Assembly (NCBI GenBank): GCA_029782365.1
Contig: JAKOUW010000076.1
Span: 310,001-374,000 of the forward strand
Direction of reading: 5' to 3'
Length of the DNA stretch: 64,000 bases
Origin: Chloroflexota bacterium
GTDB taxonomy: Bacteria; Chloroflexota; Anaerolineae; Anaerolineales; UBA4823
Part shown: positions 26,161-33,673 of the stretch, piece by piece
How the letters are laid out: every line of letters begins with the position of its first letter
How positions within the stretch are numbered: the first letter of the stretch is position 1
Translations under genes and position numbers: made by a program
The notes under the pieces: model-generated
Seen by the model: the letters and a program-made list of their open reading frames with translations, nothing else
Database searches by the model: none
What the model was told of the DNA's origin: nothing

Positions 26161-27127
26161 CCTTCTAAAAACCATCCATGCGCGGCTTCGAGACGCAAAG
26201 GAAATTCTGATCACTTCTCATCTAAAGCCAGATGGGGACGCGGTTGGATCAGTCTTGGGTTTCGGTTTGACGCTGGAGGCAGCCGATAAAAAGGTTCAAA
26301 TGGTGCTCTCAGACAAAGTGCCAGATGCTTTACGTTTTATTCCAAAGAGTGATAGAATCCTTTCACAACCTGTGGGAAAGGTTGACTTTGTTGTTGTTGT
26401 CGACGCGGCGGAAATTAGTCGTATAGGTGATGCGTTGAATGGTTATGGGATGCCAGACCTCAATATTGACCACCATATATCCAATACACATTTTGCAAAG
26501 GTTAATTTTGTGTTGAACGAAGCCTCTGCAACGGCGGAAATATTGGCTGAATACTTGCCTGAGCTGGGATTTGAAATTCCCGAAGCAGCCGCAGAAGCAT
26601 TGTTGGTTGGCATGATCACAGATACAATTGGGTTTCGCATTCCGAGCGTGCAATCAAAAACGTTGCGCCTGGCAGCAGGATTAATGGATAAGGGCGCGAG
26701 CCTGGCTAACCTTTATAAAGAAGCTTTACTCCAAAAAAGTATTTCAGCGGCGCGTTATTGGGGTGCAGGCCTGTCAAAACTGCAGATCGAAAAAGGACTC
26801 GCCTGGACAACGCTCTCACTTTCTGACCGTTTACAAGCAGGTTATCCAGAGCGCGATGATGCCGATTTGATCAATGTTTTATCTGGAATTCGCGGAGCTT
26901 GCATAGCGGTAGTGTTCATCGAACAACCCGCTGAAAATGTAAAAATAAGTTGGCGTGCCCAGCCGGGATATGATGTTTCTTCCATAGCAGCCCAATTTGG
27001 TGGTGGGGGTCACCTGGCTGCAGCTGGGGCAGAAGTTAAAGGTAACCTGGTCGAGGTGCAACAACGAGTGCTTCATGCAACCCGCCAGTTATTTCAAATC
27101 ACTACTATTTTGGGAGAGGAATCGTAG
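26147..27127 (+). CDS. nrnA: DHH-DHHA1 phosphoesterase, NrnA-like
   Basis: Likely cytoplasmic oligoribonuclease/3'-phosphoadenosine-phosphate phosphatase that degrades short RNAs or pAp. The DHH motifs are ITSHLKPDGDAVGS, VVVDAAEISRIGD, NIDHHISNTHFAK and GMITDTIGFRI; the DHHA1 domain ends in GGGGHLAAAG. The length of about 326 residues is normal. An earlier in-frame codon at 26108 would overlap rbfA by 53 bases; I prefer the ATG at 26147 (a second ATG follows at 26150), giving an 11-14-base overlap. Position between rbfA and truB is the common arrangement for this family. Confidence 0.9.
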   Translation: MMENNLLKTIHARLRDAKEILITSHLKPDGDAVGSVLGFGLTLEAADKKVQMVLSDKVPDALRFIPKSDRILSQPVGKVDFVVVVDAAEISRIGDALNGYGMPDLNIDHHISNTHFAKVNFVLNEASATAEILAEYLPELGFEIPEAAAEALLVGMITDTIGFRIPSVQSKTLRLAAGLMDKGASLANLYKEALLQKSISAARYWGAGLSKLQIEKGLAWTTLSLSDRLQAGYPERDDADLINVLSGIRGACIAVVFIEQPAENVKISWRAQPGYDVSSIAAQFGGGGHLAAAGAEVKGNLVEVQQRVLHATRQLFQITTILGEES

Positions 27128-27129
27128 CA

Positions 27130-28044
27130 ATGTTTAAGCGTGATGAAAGTATGCTGAACGCTGTTTCAGGGGTTTTGGTTGTTGATAAGCCAATCGGAAT
27201 GACCTCTCACGATGTTGTGCAAGTTATTCGTCGGGGAACGGGTATCCGACGGGCCGGGCATACAGGCACGTTAGATCCACGTGCTTCTGGCGTTTTGGTA
27301 ATTTTGGTTGGTCCCGCAGTGCGCTTGAGTGAATACGTTTCCGCTTCCGACAAGCGTTACCAGGCGACCGTTCGATTGGGCAGCTCAACCGACACATTTG
27401 ATGGCGAAGGCCGAATTACGAAAACATCGCCGGTGCCGAATATGGTTGAAGCGGAGCTTGATTCAGTTTTACAGACTTTTATTGGCGTCATCGAACAGGT
27501 TCCTCCGCCTTATTCTGCAATTAAAGTGGATGGTCGCAAAGCTTATGACATGGCGCGTGAAGGTGAAGAAGTAAGTCTTGAGCCTCGCAAGATCGAGGTA
27601 TATTCACTTGAGCTATTGGAGTGGAATTCACCCGAGCTTGTCGTAGATGTTTTTTGTTCCTCTGGTACATATGTACGTTCGTTAGCGAACGATTTAGGAA
27701 CGAAACTTGGATGTGGAGCTCACCTGGTAGGCCTGAGGCGCACCAAAAGCGGCAGATTTACCCTACGTGATGCTGTGCCTCTCCGACGGCTGCAAGAGGC
27801 TTTCGCCAATAATACATGGTATAAATACTTGATCCCTGCTGCTGAAGCGCTGGGTGATTGGCCAGCCGTTGAATTAGATGCCGATCAGGTTGAATTAATC
27901 AGGCACGGTCATCGTGTTCTGGCTGAGCCCGGCTCAACCGGTTGGGCACGCGGCATCTCCGAGCAGGGCGATTTAGTTGCATTGCTCCAATTCGATGAAG
28001 CAACCAGCGAGTGGCAGCCGAAGAAAGTTTTATTTCAATCTTAA
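27130..28044 (+). CDS. truB: tRNA pseudouridine-55 synthase
   Basis: Makes pseudouridine at position 55 of the tRNA T loop. The N-terminal VVDKPIGMTSHDVVQVIR and the catalytic RRAGHTGTLDPRASGVL (the aspartate in TLD) are intact. VPPPYSAIKVDGRKAYDMAREGE and CSSGTYVRSLANDLG follow, then a C-terminal PUA-like domain. The 304-residue length is normal. GGGAGAGG precedes the ATG. Confidence 0.95.
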   Translation: MFKRDESMLNAVSGVLVVDKPIGMTSHDVVQVIRRGTGIRRAGHTGTLDPRASGVLVILVGPAVRLSEYVSASDKRYQATVRLGSSTDTFDGEGRITKTSPVPNMVEAELDSVLQTFIGVIEQVPPPYSAIKVDGRKAYDMAREGEEVSLEPRKIEVYSLELLEWNSPELVVDVFCSSGTYVRSLANDLGTKLGCGAHLVGLRRTKSGRFTLRDAVPLRRLQEAFANNTWYKYLIPAAEALGDWPAVELDADQVELIRHGHRVLAEPGSTGWARGISEQGDLVALLQFDEATSEWQPKKVLFQS

Positions 28045-28050
28045 GGCAAC

Positions 28051-28980
28051 GTGCAGCATTTCGATTCAATCGAAAAAGCTGATCTGACCGTTTCGTGGCT
28101 GACGATCGGCAATTTCGATGGTGTTCATTTGGGTCATCGGGATTTGATAAAACGACTGGTGAAAGGCGCTCACCAGCGTTCAATTTTAGCCGCGGTGTTG
28201 ACATTTCATCCCCATCCGGCAGCCGTATTAGGCCGCCGGATGGGGGCGTTTTATCTGAATTCTCCAGCAGAGAAAGCAGCATTACTTGAGGAGCTTGGCG
28301 TTGATGTCGTAATTAACCAAAAATTTGACCATAAATTGGCTGATACCCCTGCGGAGAAATTTGTCAGTAATCTGCATGAGCACTTGCATTTCCAAAGTTT
28401 ATGGATCGGGCATGATTTTGCCCTTGGCCGCGGCCGAGAAGGCAACGAATCAGCGCTGCGAGAGTATGGACGAAGACTCGGATTTGGAGTTGAAGCGATC
28501 GAGCCATATTCATTTGAGGGCGAAATTGTCTCGTCAAGTCGCATTCGCCGACTGATTACAGATGGAGAGATAAATATCGCTAACCGATTGATGGGTCGCA
28601 ATTATTCGCTGACGGGCCAGGTCATTCCAGGGGATCAAAGGGGCAGAACGATTGGAATTCCAACAGCCAACCTGCTGATTAACGATGACCGGCTGGTTCC
28701 AGCAAATGGGGTGTATGCCTGTCGCGCCTGTCTTGAGGACAAACCTGGAAAACCGATATACAAAGCCGCGGTCAATATTGGTTTTCGTCCCACATTTGAT
28801 GGGAAAACAACCTACCAGCATATCGAAGGGCATTTATTGGATTTCGATGGGGATTTATACGGCGAGCGTGTGCGTCTTGAATTTGTTTCCAGGCTGCGTG
28901 GGGAACATAAATTCAAGAGCATCCCTGAATTGGTCGATCAAATTCAGCATGATATTGCCTCTACACGGTTGCTTGCGTGA
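28051..28980 (+). CDS. ribF: Bifunctional riboflavin kinase/FAD synthetase
   Basis: Converts riboflavin to FMN and FMN to FAD. The N-terminal adenylyltransferase domain has TIGNFDGVHLGHRDLI, ATP-binding FHPHPAAVLG, WIGHDFALGRGREGN and the SSSRIRRLI signature. The C-terminal kinase domain (from about 185) has GRTIGIPTANL, NGVYAC and the AAVNIGFRPTF segment. Length 309 residues. The start is GTG six bases after the truB stop, without strong ribosome site. FAD made here could serve the flavoprotein of the redox operon, but no special link is implied. Confidence 0.95.
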   Translation: MQHFDSIEKADLTVSWLTIGNFDGVHLGHRDLIKRLVKGAHQRSILAAVLTFHPHPAAVLGRRMGAFYLNSPAEKAALLEELGVDVVINQKFDHKLADTPAEKFVSNLHEHLHFQSLWIGHDFALGRGREGNESALREYGRRLGFGVEAIEPYSFEGEIVSSSRIRRLITDGEINIANRLMGRNYSLTGQVIPGDQRGRTIGIPTANLLINDDRLVPANGVYACRACLEDKPGKPIYKAAVNIGFRPTFDGKTTYQHIEGHLLDFDGDLYGERVRLEFVSRLRGEHKFKSIPELVDQIQHDIASTRLLA

Positions 28981-29711
28981 TGTCCCATCGTATTGTGTGC
29001 CTGGTATCTGCGAATGCTGAATGGAAAGCTGTCAGGGGTCTTATTCACGCTGACCAGATTTTTCAAAGTCCGTTTGGCGAATATTTTGACTTCAACCTCG
29101 CCGCAGGCGAAAGCGTGCGAATGGTTCATGGCGGTTGGGGGAAAATCTCCGCGGCTGCCTCCGCACAATTCATAATTGATCATTTCCAACCGGACCTAAT
29201 CATAAACCTGGGCACCTGTGGTGGGTTTGCAGGTGCTATTCAAAAAGGAACCCTGATCATTGTTGAACGTTCCATCGTATACGACATTTACGAATTAATG
29301 GGTGATCCAGTCGAGCATGTCCAGCACTATTCAACGACCATCGACCTGGATTGGTTAGGAAAAGCTCCATTGCCAGGTGGATATCAACGCGGATTGCTGG
29401 TTTCTGGTGACCGCGACCTGATGGTTGAAGATATTCTTCACTTAAAAGAAGAATATGGAGCATATGCTGGCGATTGGGAGTCAGGGGCGATAGCGTGGGT
29501 GGCAAAGAAGAATTCCGTCCGCGTTTTGATTATCCGCGGCGTCTCAGACCTGGTTGGTCCAATGGGTAATGAGACTTATGGAAATATTGCCTTGTTTGCC
29601 AGTTCAGCCGAAAAACTTATGGAGAAGATGCTGAGTGATCTACCGTATTGGATATCCCGGTTTTACTTATTCAAAACATTAAAAGACCAATTAATACAGC
29701 CACCAGGCTGA
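28980..29711 (+). CDS. Nucleoside phosphorylase/nucleosidase family protein
   Basis: Member of the PNP/UDP phosphorylase superfamily, closest in motifs to methylthioadenosine/S-adenosylhomocysteine nucleosidases. It has a start resembling the family (VSANAEWKAV), LIINLGTCGGFAG (ribose/phosphate region), the substrate-glutamate motif DWESGAIAWVAK and the late IIRGVSD with a likely catalytic aspartate. The 243 residues are typical. The ATG overlaps the ribF stop (GTGATG), so it belongs to the same operon. The 3' end overlaps the opposing membrane-protein gene by 41 bases. Substrate specificity cannot be read from the sequence. Confidence 0.82.
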   Translation: MSHRIVCLVSANAEWKAVRGLIHADQIFQSPFGEYFDFNLAAGESVRMVHGGWGKISAAASAQFIIDHFQPDLIINLGTCGGFAGAIQKGTLIIVERSIVYDIYELMGDPVEHVQHYSTTIDLDWLGKAPLPGGYQRGLLVSGDRDLMVEDILHLKEEYGAYAGDWESGAIAWVAKKNSVRVLIIRGVSDLVGPMGNETYGNIALFASSAEKLMEKMLSDLPYWISRFYLFKTLKDQLIQPPG

Positions 29712-30375
29712 TTGACAAATTGTCTATGTCCTTGAAGGGTAGAGACTCGACCAGCGTGCTTGCAAAAGCAACGAGGAACAACCCTGGCAGATAAGAAGCG
29801 AAAGATTGGGTAAAAACGCCAGCGAAAAGGAATATTCCTAGAATCAGCGCCGATAAAATCAATCCACCCAAAAATACACTGATTGACCCACCGATTGATT
29901 TCGCCGCATTCCACGGTAAAGGAGCCAACGGCGCCCGGCGACCAACAACATCGGCGAGGCCGTCACCTCCGCAAAGCATCATCAGCGCTACCAAGCCGGT
30001 CGGAGAATCTTTCCAGAAAACCAGGGTCAAGGCGACAAATACCAGACCATAATAGAGTGGGCCGCGTAAGATCTCTTTACGGTCACCTGAGCGTGACATG
30101 GCTTGAATGGCAGCTTCGTCTTTTATTATGCCAAAACCAACCAGGATAAATTGAGTGGTTATTGCGGAGGGGACCAATGCGGCTAACCAACGCGCTTCGG
30201 GCACACTCTGGAATAGTAACCAACACAACACGAAGATCGGTCCTGTACCGATATGAATCAATTTGCGGCTCAGTTTACTTTCAATCCACCCTTTAGCAGC
30301 AGCAAAATCCATAATGCGCAGCCAACTCAGCGCGGCGGCAAATGTGATCAGGAGTGCAATCCAGACATTGAACAC
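29671..30375 (-). CDS. Phytol/dolichol-kinase-like membrane protein
   Basis: Polytopic membrane protein of 234 residues with about seven helices. It has the CTP-dependent polyprenol kinase/CDP-diglyceride synthase family signatures SRKLIHIGTGP (30s), CGGDGLADVVGRR (about 135-150) and AAKSIGGSISVFLGG. Members phosphorylate prenols such as phytol, farnesol or dolichol. The window also encodes a polyprenyl diphosphate synthase and an undecaprenyl-phosphate sugar transferase, so a polyprenol salvage role would fit. It overlaps the convergent nucleosidase gene by 41 bases. Confidence 0.78.
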   Translation of the reverse strand: MFNVWIALLITFAAALSWLRIMDFAAAKGWIESKLSRKLIHIGTGPIFVLCWLLFQSVPEARWLAALVPSAITTQFILVGFGIIKDEAAIQAMSRSGDRKEILRGPLYYGLVFVALTLVFWKDSPTGLVALMMLCGGDGLADVVGRRAPLAPLPWNAAKSIGGSISVFLGGLILSALILGIFLFAGVFTQSFASYLPGLFLVAFASTLVESLPFKDIDNLSISLVAVLIGLLMF

Positions 30376-30427
30376 GGGCTGGATTTTACTATATAACCAG
30401 CGTTCTCTCTGGTAATTGGTCAGGGTA

Positions 30428-31117
30428 TCAAGAAATTTTTTTCAGACGGCCTGAATAAAATAAGCCAATATTCTGACCTTTGAAATTCAGGCGAAAACAA
30501 TCGATAGACAAGCCTTTTCTAATCGCATAATCAGCCAAGGATTCTAACCAATGTACTCCGAGACGAGGATAAAATGGCTCATCGATTACACAGCACGGAA
30601 AAATAACAAATGCACAGCCGAAACGTTCAGCAGCATCAATGATTTTTGCATTACAACCATGAGCATGCATTCCGATCAAAAGTTCAAAATTGGCAGCATG
30701 CTCAACTTCAAATTTTGCTTGAATATATTCAACTCTGTTTTCAGGTGAAATTTTTATACGCCGGCCATTTTGAATATCTTTGTATTTTGGCGGTAAATCC
30801 TGAACTACAGGATCGATCACGGTAACCGGCCAGCCATGTTGAGCGAGGAGGAAACTTATTAATCCTTTACCGCCGCCAATATCCGCTGTCCGGCAAGGAT
30901 AAAACCGATTTACCAACCATTGATCTAAAAGCTGGAAACGAAATTTTTTCATACGCGGCAGTTTTTGTGTATCTTCTGCCGCCATAATCGCTTGTTGGTG
31001 GATAGTGATCAGGCTTTGTGAATCTGCCTCGCCATGTTGAGGGTGAGAGGCAGACGAAATATTCTGCAAATTAGAAAAAATAGCTTTCGAACGCTGTCGC
31101 GCGCGGTTTCTCGGCAT
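30428..31117 (-). CDS. SAM-dependent methyltransferase-like protein
   Basis: Protein of 229 residues. It contains a Rossmann methyltransferase motif I, RTADIGGGKGLISFLLAQHG (about 76-95), then VTVIDP (acidic residue binding the ribose) and ELLIGMHAHGCNAKIIDAA where motif IV is expected. The latter resembles class I methyltransferases that act on RNA or small molecules, with CAFVIFPCCV next. The basic N-terminus (RNRARQRSKAIF) suggests a nucleic-acid substrate; that is inference. It is followed on the minus strand by no gene for 50 bases and is preceded by the unrecognised gene at seven bases. Confidence 0.7.
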   Translation of the reverse strand: MPRNRARQRSKAIFSNLQNISSASHPQHGEADSQSLITIHQQAIMAAEDTQKLPRMKKFRFQLLDQWLVNRFYPCRTADIGGGKGLISFLLAQHGWPVTVIDPVVQDLPPKYKDIQNGRRIKISPENRVEYIQAKFEVEHAANFELLIGMHAHGCNAKIIDAAERFGCAFVIFPCCVIDEPFYPRLGVHWLESLADYAIRKGLSIDCFRLNFKGQNIGLFYSGRLKKIS

Positions 31118-31124
31118 GGTCTCG

Positions 31125-31931
31125 TCACCACTTGCAGTCTTTAGATGTATTCAGCCTGGCGTTTATCCCAATCCGTTTATACATCGTAACTCCTGAAAAC
31201 TGAACACCTAAAATGCCGTCATGGATTGCCCAGGAGCGTTTCCGTATGCTGTTTTGTCCTTTTGGATCACGGAAAGGCGTTGACCCGTCCATGGCTTTAT
31301 AAAGCCTACCCCGCGGCTGGAACCCCGTGTTGATTTCCTCCATCAGTTTGCGACCTTTTTGGTAAGCAAATCCGTAACGTTCGAAAATAATGGCGTTATG
31401 GTAGTATAGAGGTTCAACAAAATAAATTGTATGGCCCAGGCTATGAACAAATTCTTCAAATTGTAATGCCCCAGGAAGCATCAAATGCAAACCAGCTCGT
31501 ACCTGCCCAGGCGCCAAACCGTATTCCATCGCTAATAATTCTTGTTCAAGATTGCGTGTTACTGCGCCTAACAGCGTTGGTGTGCCATCCACCTGGCGGT
31601 CGATATTAAAACGCGGGGAATCCGGGTTGTTGAGGACATAAAGAAGAATATGAATTTGTCCGTTAATCGTATCTGTAATGTGTCCATAAAAAATTGGATC
31701 GGGGAAACCAATAACATGAAAAAGATACATTTCAGCATCGCTTTGGCCTGGATCGCCTTTCAAGGTGATCAAGTCATTACCTTGCGAATCGAACAATGAG
31801 CGGGAAAGATGAAACTTGTCGAATAATTGAACTGGAATTATACGTTTATAAATCTCCCGCTTTTCTTCATGCGGAAGTTGGTTTATCCCACCCACTGTTC
31901 TCGGCATGGTGCGACTGGCAGCAAGGATCAT
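31125..31931 (-). CDS. Unrecognised conserved-looking protein
   Basis: 268 residues, soluble, without signal peptide or membrane segment. I do not recognise the family. Visible features: an N-terminal PHEEKREIYKRIIP, the DLITLKGDPGQSDAEMYLFH segment, HITDTINGQIHILLYVLN, and a histidine/tyrosine-rich centre (EEFVHSLGHTIYFVEPLYYH). The C-terminus is basic. It begins one base after smpB ends and stops seven bases before the methyltransferase-like gene, so the three are likely co-transcribed. An alternative ATG eight codons later (31907) is possible. Confidence 0.7.
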   Translation of the reverse strand: MILAASRTMPRTVGGINQLPHEEKREIYKRIIPVQLFDKFHLSRSLFDSQGNDLITLKGDPGQSDAEMYLFHVIGFPDPIFYGHITDTINGQIHILLYVLNNPDSPRFNIDRQVDGTPTLLGAVTRNLEQELLAMEYGLAPGQVRAGLHLMLPGALQFEEFVHSLGHTIYFVEPLYYHNAIIFERYGFAYQKGRKLMEEINTGFQPRGRLYKAMDGSTPFRDPKGQNSIRKRSWAIHDGILGVQFSGVTMYKRIGINARLNTSKDCKW

Positions 31932-31932
31932 T

Positions 31933-32391
31933 CTAATACTCTTTCAAATGATAGCTGCGCTGAATTTCGCGTTCGGCATCCTTCCTGGCAATTTCGGCGC
32001 GCTTGTCATAAAGTTTTTTACCTTTCGCGAGGGATATCTCAAGTTTAGCCCGCCCCTTTTTCAGATAAACTTGTATAGGTACGATTGTCAAGCCTTTTTG
32101 GCGCACCTGGTCCCATAACCTTAGGATTTCGTCTTTGTGTAACAGGAGCCGCCGCGGCCGGCGGGGATCATGGTTAAGACGAGAGGCTTGCTCATAAGGG
32201 GCTATATGGGCATCAATTAACCAGGCTTCTTTTCCATCAATTTGGATATATGATTCCGCCAGGCTCATTTGTCCTGCTCGAATCGATTTTATTTCGCTGC
32301 CGGTCAAAGCCATACCAGCTTCAAAACTATCCAGCAAGAAATATTCATGCCGGGCTTTGCGATTTGTTGATACGACTTTGACCGCTTCCAT
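31933..32391 (-). CDS. smpB: SsrA-binding protein SmpB
   Basis: Binds tmRNA and delivers it to stalled ribosomes in trans-translation. The OB-fold motifs are intact: VSTNRKARHEYFLLDSFEAG, LTGSEIKSIRAGQMSLAESY, HIAPYE and the C-terminal KKGRAKLEISLAKGKKLYDKRA. The disordered RKDAEREIQR tail inserts in the decoding site in known structures. I choose the ATG at 32391 (152 residues); an upstream TTG would place the -10 box inside the coding sequence. No Shine-Dalgarno precedes the ATG and the promoter lies six bases away, so the mRNA is probably leaderless. No ssrA gene was seen in the window. Confidence 0.94.
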   Translation of the reverse strand: MEAVKVVSTNRKARHEYFLLDSFEAGMALTGSEIKSIRAGQMSLAESYIQIDGKEAWLIDAHIAPYEQASRLNHDPRRPRRLLLHKDEILRLWDQVRQKGLTIVPIQVYLKKGRAKLEISLAKGKKLYDKRAEIARKDAEREIQRSYHLKEY

Positions 32392-32397
32392 ATCATT

Positions 32398-32406
32398 AGT
32401 ATAACA
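32398..32406 (-). promoter_or_regulatory. Extended -10 promoter of smpB
   Basis: On the minus strand TG-T-TATACT ends six bases before the ATG, giving a leaderless transcript. Confidence 0.5.
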
Positions 32407-32450
32407 TATTTTATGACGCAGTGCGTAAAAAACCACCAAGACTGTGTCGT

Positions 32451-33623
32451 TTACTTGAAAAACACGCCGATCGCAGCAACAATGGATGGATCGGGTTGGT
32501 CTGGTTGAGGATCAGCATTTTCAAGAGGAACATCAGGTTGTAAGCCAACGCCGCCAAGTTTCGGGATTCCTGGAACCCACCAATGTGCGGCTGTTACATT
32601 TAATGATGATTTGTCCTTGAGTTCAAAAACCAATTGAATTGTATCTTTGCCAAATGTGTGGGTGCCAATCAACTGAGCGCGATGTTGGGCCTGTAAAGCA
32701 CCTGAAATTATTTCTGCTGCACTAGCTGTATTCTGATTAACCAGGATCACCAGAGGAATTTCTGCCAGAGGACCGGGTTTATCGACTGTAAAGGTTTTGA
32801 CCTCCTCACCTTTGTATTGTTGTTGTATCACACTGCCGCTTGTCAGGAATAAACGAGCGGTATCAACTCCGCTCTCTAACAAACCACCGCCGTTATTCCT
32901 TAAATCCAAAGCAAAATGTGTTGCTGTTCGGTTTTGCAAATCTGACACCGCTTTTTGAATTTCGTTGGGTGTAGTGGCTGCAATAATGTGCACCTGTATA
33001 ATTCCTAAGCGTTTGTCGCTTGGCTCGATATAGCTGGTGACAGAGGGGAGAGCGATTTCCTCTCGTGTCAGGATAAAATCTAAACGTTTATTGTCAGGTG
33101 GGCGGTTGATCCAGATGTGGACTTTACTTCCTACTGCGCCGCGAGCGGCACCGATAATTTGATCTGTGGTTGTTTCACCGGTGATGACAAGATCATCAAT
33201 TTGAACAAGCAAGTCGCCCTCTTGAACACCCGCTTTCGCCGCGGGTCCACCAGGAATTGGGACAACGAAGGCAACATTTTGGGCATCCCGTTGTAAAGTG
33301 ACTCCAATGCCTCCAAACTTGCCTTCCAAGCTTTGCGACAGAAGCTCATGCTGCACAGGTTCTGCAAAGCTGGTAAATGGATCTTTGTACGCCTGAATCA
33401 TCCCCCGAATCATGCCATATTCCAATACCGGCGGGTTGGGCATGGGGTTATAACCGTGTTGTTCTAACAGCTCGTAAGCCTGGCGGAGAATGGGTAAGTC
33501 TCCGGATACCGGGCCAAAGCGGTCACGATACAAGAAACCGGCAACGAATGCCAACCCGACTGTGAGTACCATTAAAATAATTGAAAGGAAATTGTAGAGC
33601 GCGTTCCGACGAGAACTATTCAT
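32451..33623 (-). CDS. S41 family C-terminal processing protease
   Basis: Membrane-anchored serine protease of the CtpA/Prc type (390 residues), acting outside the membrane. One helix at residues 9-30 is followed by a PDZ domain (about 90-175, GGIGVTLQRDAQNVAFVV, AGVQEGDLLVQIDD). The catalytic domain has LDLRNNGGGLLESGV, the serine in NQNTASAAEIISGAL and the lysine in GTHTFGKDTIQ. The C-terminal LGGVGLQPDVP is usual. The ATG at 33623 has AGGAG ten bases before it; an earlier in-frame codon at 33677 is unlikely. The gene lies 50 bases after the phosphofructokinase. Confidence 0.93.
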   Translation of the reverse strand: MNSSRRNALYNFLSIILMVLTVGLAFVAGFLYRDRFGPVSGDLPILRQAYELLEQHGYNPMPNPPVLEYGMIRGMIQAYKDPFTSFAEPVQHELLSQSLEGKFGGIGVTLQRDAQNVAFVVPIPGGPAAKAGVQEGDLLVQIDDLVITGETTTDQIIGAARGAVGSKVHIWINRPPDNKRLDFILTREEIALPSVTSYIEPSDKRLGIIQVHIIAATTPNEIQKAVSDLQNRTATHFALDLRNNGGGLLESGVDTARLFLTSGSVIQQQYKGEEVKTFTVDKPGPLAEIPLVILVNQNTASAAEIISGALQAQHRAQLIGTHTFGKDTIQLVFELKDKSSLNVTAAHWWVPGIPKLGGVGLQPDVPLENADPQPDQPDPSIVAAIGVFFK

Positions 33624-33673
33624 TAAATGAAATCTCCTGAGCAGCAATCCTCGCGAGATTGAAACTTTTGAAA

